DNA from: an uncultured Mucispirillum sp.
Lineage (GTDB): Bacteria; Chrysiogenota; Deferribacteres; Deferribacterales; Mucispirillaceae
DNA: 5,716 nt
Direction: 5' to 3'
Assembly (NCBI GenBank): GCA_947177675.1
Contig: CAMWVK010000125.1
Location: 1-5,716 of the forward strand
The notes beneath the pieces were generated by a model. It worked only from the letters and a program-made list of their open reading frames with translations, was not told the origin of the DNA and made no database searches. Of the stretch, positions 5,646-5,716 are shown in pieces. The translations under genes and the position numbers were made by a program. The stretch's first letter is position 1; each line of letters opens with the position of its first letter.

Positions 5646-5674
5646 ATTATACAAAAAACATTTTTATTTTACAA
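5646..5674 (-). promoter_or_regulatory. Sigma70-type promoter of the phosphatase-STAS-HEAT-cheR operon
   Basis: On the minus strand, TTGTAA (5674-5669, 4 of 6 to TTGACA) is followed after 17 bases by a perfect TATAAT (5651-5646). Transcription would start near 5639, leaving a leader of about 40 bases before the ATG at 5599. I see no sigma28 core (CGATA) or sigma54 element (GG-N10-GC) in this upstream stretch. The DNA is very AT-rich, so chance matches are common; the exact -10 with ideal spacing is the support. No terminator of a preceding gene is visible between 5675 and 5716. Confidence 0.5.
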
Positions 5675-5716
5675 TAGCAAGATTTAATTTTTTTTATTTT
5701 TATTACTGAAATACTG

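Noticed and set aside
5642..5681. CTTG...CAAG arms around the phosphatase promoter as a regulator site
   Set aside because: Only four bases pair over a 32-base gap, which is not above chance.

Overview
This is an AT-rich window (roughly 30% G+C by eye). All seven genes that I accept lie on the minus strand, so the window reads from right to left. The low G+C, the heavy use of ATA/TTA codons, the clear GGAGG ribosome binding sites and the chemotaxis and flagellar-type genes suggest a motile Gram-negative bacterium. A low-G+C member of the Deferribacterota (Mucispirillum- or Deferribacter-like) would fit. This placement rests on gene style only; no marker gene in the window settles it.

Region 1 (5716 down to 1367) is one compact signalling operon. 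A sigma70-like promoter (about 5674-5646) precedes a PAS-PAS-coiled-coil-PP2C (SpoIIE/RsbU type) phosphatase. Next come a small free STAS protein (anti-sigma-factor-antagonist fold), a protein joining a divergent STAS domain to about ten HEAT repeats, and a CheR chemoreceptor methyltransferase. Spacings are 29, 4 and 5 bases. A perfect 10-bp hairpin stands 4 bases after the cheR stop and closes the unit.

Region 2 (1366 down to 1) is a second transcription unit. The 160-base AT-rich gap (1207-1366) contains a good sigma28 (FliA) flagellar promoter, TTAAGTTT-N11-AACGATAT, just upstream of a small, highly charged protein. That gene is followed, at a 1-base gap, by a protein whose C-terminal third looks like a degenerate PilZ domain. 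A TAATG overlap then leads into a membrane-anchored protein cut off by the window edge. The promoter and gene types point to a late flagellar accessory operon.

Working model (inference): the phosphatase senses a signal through its two cysteine-bearing PAS domains and dephosphorylates the free STAS protein. That signal may pass through the STAS-HEAT scaffold to CheR, linking partner switching to receptor methylation or motility. The opposing serine kinase (RsbW/SpoIIAB type), any target sigma factor, CheB and the core flagellar genes are not in this window.
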